In this document: in pieces, positions 26,092 through 27,275 of the stretch
Position numbering within the stretch: the stretch's first letter is position 1
Layout: each line of letters starts with the position of its first letter
DNA from: a virus
Reading direction: 5' to 3' (one strand)
DNA: 27,275 bases
IMG/VR virus record: IMGVR_UViG_3300037847_004163
Coordinates: 1-27,275 of that record
Notes under the pieces: model-generated
Databases searched by the model: none
Seen by the model: only the letters and a program-made list of their open reading frames with translations
What the model was told of the DNA's origin: nothing
Made by a program: the position numbers and the translations under genes

Positions 26092-27275
26092 ATGAAAAAA
26101 CTATTATTAGTACTTTGTTTATTAATTTCATTTAATTCAAATGCGCAGTTTTTAAAAGAAATATATAAAGACTTTTTAAAGTACGGTACATTTTATGTAG
26201 CAGGTGATGCTTCAAATGCGTACGAACAAACATATAAAGATTACTTTGTAGAAAGACCAGCAGATAATGATTTATACGGTATACCAAGAGTAATTGATGT
26301 AACTGACTATCATCCAATGGATTACAGAGTTGGGTTAGGATTTAGAAAATTAGCTAGATTTGATTATGAGGTAAAAGCTAAAGCTTATTATGATGGCACT
26401 GAAAATAATAAATCATTATCAGCACCAACATCATCAGTTAAAGGTCTTGAATATTTATTTCATTATGAAAAAGAAAGAGATAGAGGAGAAGAATTTTATA
26501 ATTCAAGATTTTTTATAAGGCATGTAGGAAATTATCATATTGTTAAATTAGAACAAAGAGAGCAAGGCAATGTTGGTTTTAAATACCAATCAGCTGAAGT
26601 AAGAGGAAGATTACCTATTGGTAAAAAGTTTAGCTTATCTGCAGGCGCTATATATCGTACACACCAAACAGCATACGGATATAATCCTATAGAAATATGG
26701 TTAAATGAAACTGAAGTTGATGATTTTGGAAATGAATACCCTAAAAATCCATGGTATACACTTGGATATGTATATGGCTATACTGATAATTTTACAAAAT
26801 ACACTGACATGAATACTGGTGAAGAAAGATATGATTGGATATGGAAAAATGCTAATGATAAAGTTGTAGCATGGAGTGATATAGATTTTCGTAATAGTAT
26901 ATTTGGTGACTTAATGAATTTATATAATAGAGAACAATGGGATCTATTAGACGCTTTTGGTGAAGTTGCACCAGTAGTTGGATTTGATTTTTATCATTAT
27001 CGATCTAATTTTTGGCTTCACGCTTATGGTAATTACATATTACCTTATCATAAATATATAACTGGTGATGAAAACGTAAGTTATTTAAATCGTAATAATT
27101 GGGGTAAAGGTGGATTGATAAAAGATTCACAATTAGAACAATGGGACGATTACCAAGCTGGATTAATATTCGGCTGGAAACTAAACAAAACAATAGGACT
27201 ATTTGCCGAAGGAGAATATACTAAATTTTGGGATTCAGAAATTTATAATTCTTCTGTAGGCGTAAACTTTACATT
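26092..27275 (+). CDS. Secreted outer-membrane beta-barrel-like protein (3' truncated, 394+ aa)
   Basis: ATG 26092 starts a frame that stays open to the end of the window. The signal peptide MKKLLLVLCLLISFNSNA|QF is typical of Bacteroidota (Ala-Gln after the cleavage site). The mature part is rich in Tyr, Trp, Phe, Asn and Asp and shows repeated alternating hydrophobic strands (YRVGLGFRKLARFDYEVKA, SAGAIYRTHQTAYGY, YQAGLIFGWKL, IGLFAEGEY), as in outer-membrane beta-barrels. It follows the two membrane-associated genes by three bases and is probably in the same operon. A phage gene for a host-surface barrel might alter receptors, block superinfection or act in lysis; none of this is shown by the sequence. 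A bound virion protein is less likely given the signal peptide. Confidence 0.65.
   Translation, partial: MKKLLLVLCLLISFNSNAQFLKEIYKDFLKYGTFYVAGDASNAYEQTYKDYFVERPADNDLYGIPRVIDVTDYHPMDYRVGLGFRKLARFDYEVKAKAYYDGTENNKSLSAPTSSVKGLEYLFHYEKERDRGEEFYNSRFFIRHVGNYHIVKLEQREQGNVGFKYQSAEVRGRLPIGKKFSLSAGAIYRTHQTAYGYNPIEIWLNETEVDDFGNEYPKNPWYTLGYVYGYTDNFTKYTDMNTGEERYDWIWKNANDKVVAWSDIDFRNSIFGDLMNLYNREQWDLLDAFGEVAPVVGFDFYHYRSNFWLHAYGNYILPYHKYITGDENVSYLNRNNWGKGGLIKDSQLEQWDDYQAGLIFGWKLNKTIGLFAEGEYTKFWDSEIYNSSVGVNFT

Noticed and set aside
1-27275. tRNA, rRNA, CRISPR arrays, insertion sequences or attachment sites.
   Set aside because: I found no cloverleaf-like block, regular spacer-repeat pattern, transposase or integrase gene. 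The only repeats are the small in-gene ones listed.

Overview
This window reads as the structural (virion) module of a double-stranded DNA tailed phage infecting a Bacteroidota host, probably a marine flavobacterium. The DNA is strongly A+T-rich. All genes lie on the + strand and are packed end to end with no gap above 300 bases. Their start codons are preceded by A/T-rich leaders without a Shine-Dalgarno sequence, as is typical of Bacteroidota. The exported proteins carry signal peptides with Bacteroidota-style ends (...SNA|Q, ...FSQ). Of the 18 genes that terminate in the window, 17 use TAA.

Layout: the C-terminal part of the large terminase (1-992) is followed directly by a long portal protein (993-3410), an acidic scaffold candidate (3440-4666) and the major capsid protein (4686-6098), which is closed by a strong UUCG-loop terminator. 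Next come a conserved unknown gene (6167-6973), a second long hairpin, and the neck and tail: two connector/ring candidates (7029-8030, 8034-9194), a 1358-residue tail nozzle/muzzle-type protein (9198-13274) and its apparent C-terminal half as a separate gene (13276-14625). Three candidate internal or ejected proteins follow (14644-15396, 15407-16945, 16951-17970), then a giant virion protein with a gluzincin-like HExxH site (to 24841). The right end holds a cluster of small genes: two Cys/Lys-rich miniproteins, a basic DUF5872-like protein, a one-TM coiled-coil protein, a thioredoxin-fold protein without CxxC, and a secreted outer-membrane-barrel-like protein running off the window.

Gene order and the long portal suggest a short-tailed (podovirus-type) phage related to marine Bacteroidota phages and perhaps distantly to crAss-like phages. 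This placement rests on recalled family features, not on a search. No integrase, replication, RNA polymerase or clear lysis enzyme is visible.

The most interesting spot is the junction at 17956-18040. The upstream protein ends at the only TGA stop in the window. That stop sits inside a perfect 7-bp hairpin whose loop holds the last sense codon, TGG. The giant gene continues upstream of its first ATG for 84 start-less but coding-like codons, including an EF-hand-like loop, and this open frame begins exactly with a TGG codon. Jumping from one TGG to the other across 73 nt would give one 2605-residue protein. That layout resembles the ribosomal bypass of phage T4 gene 60. A recent lesion or an assembly error in one large gene is the main alternative.
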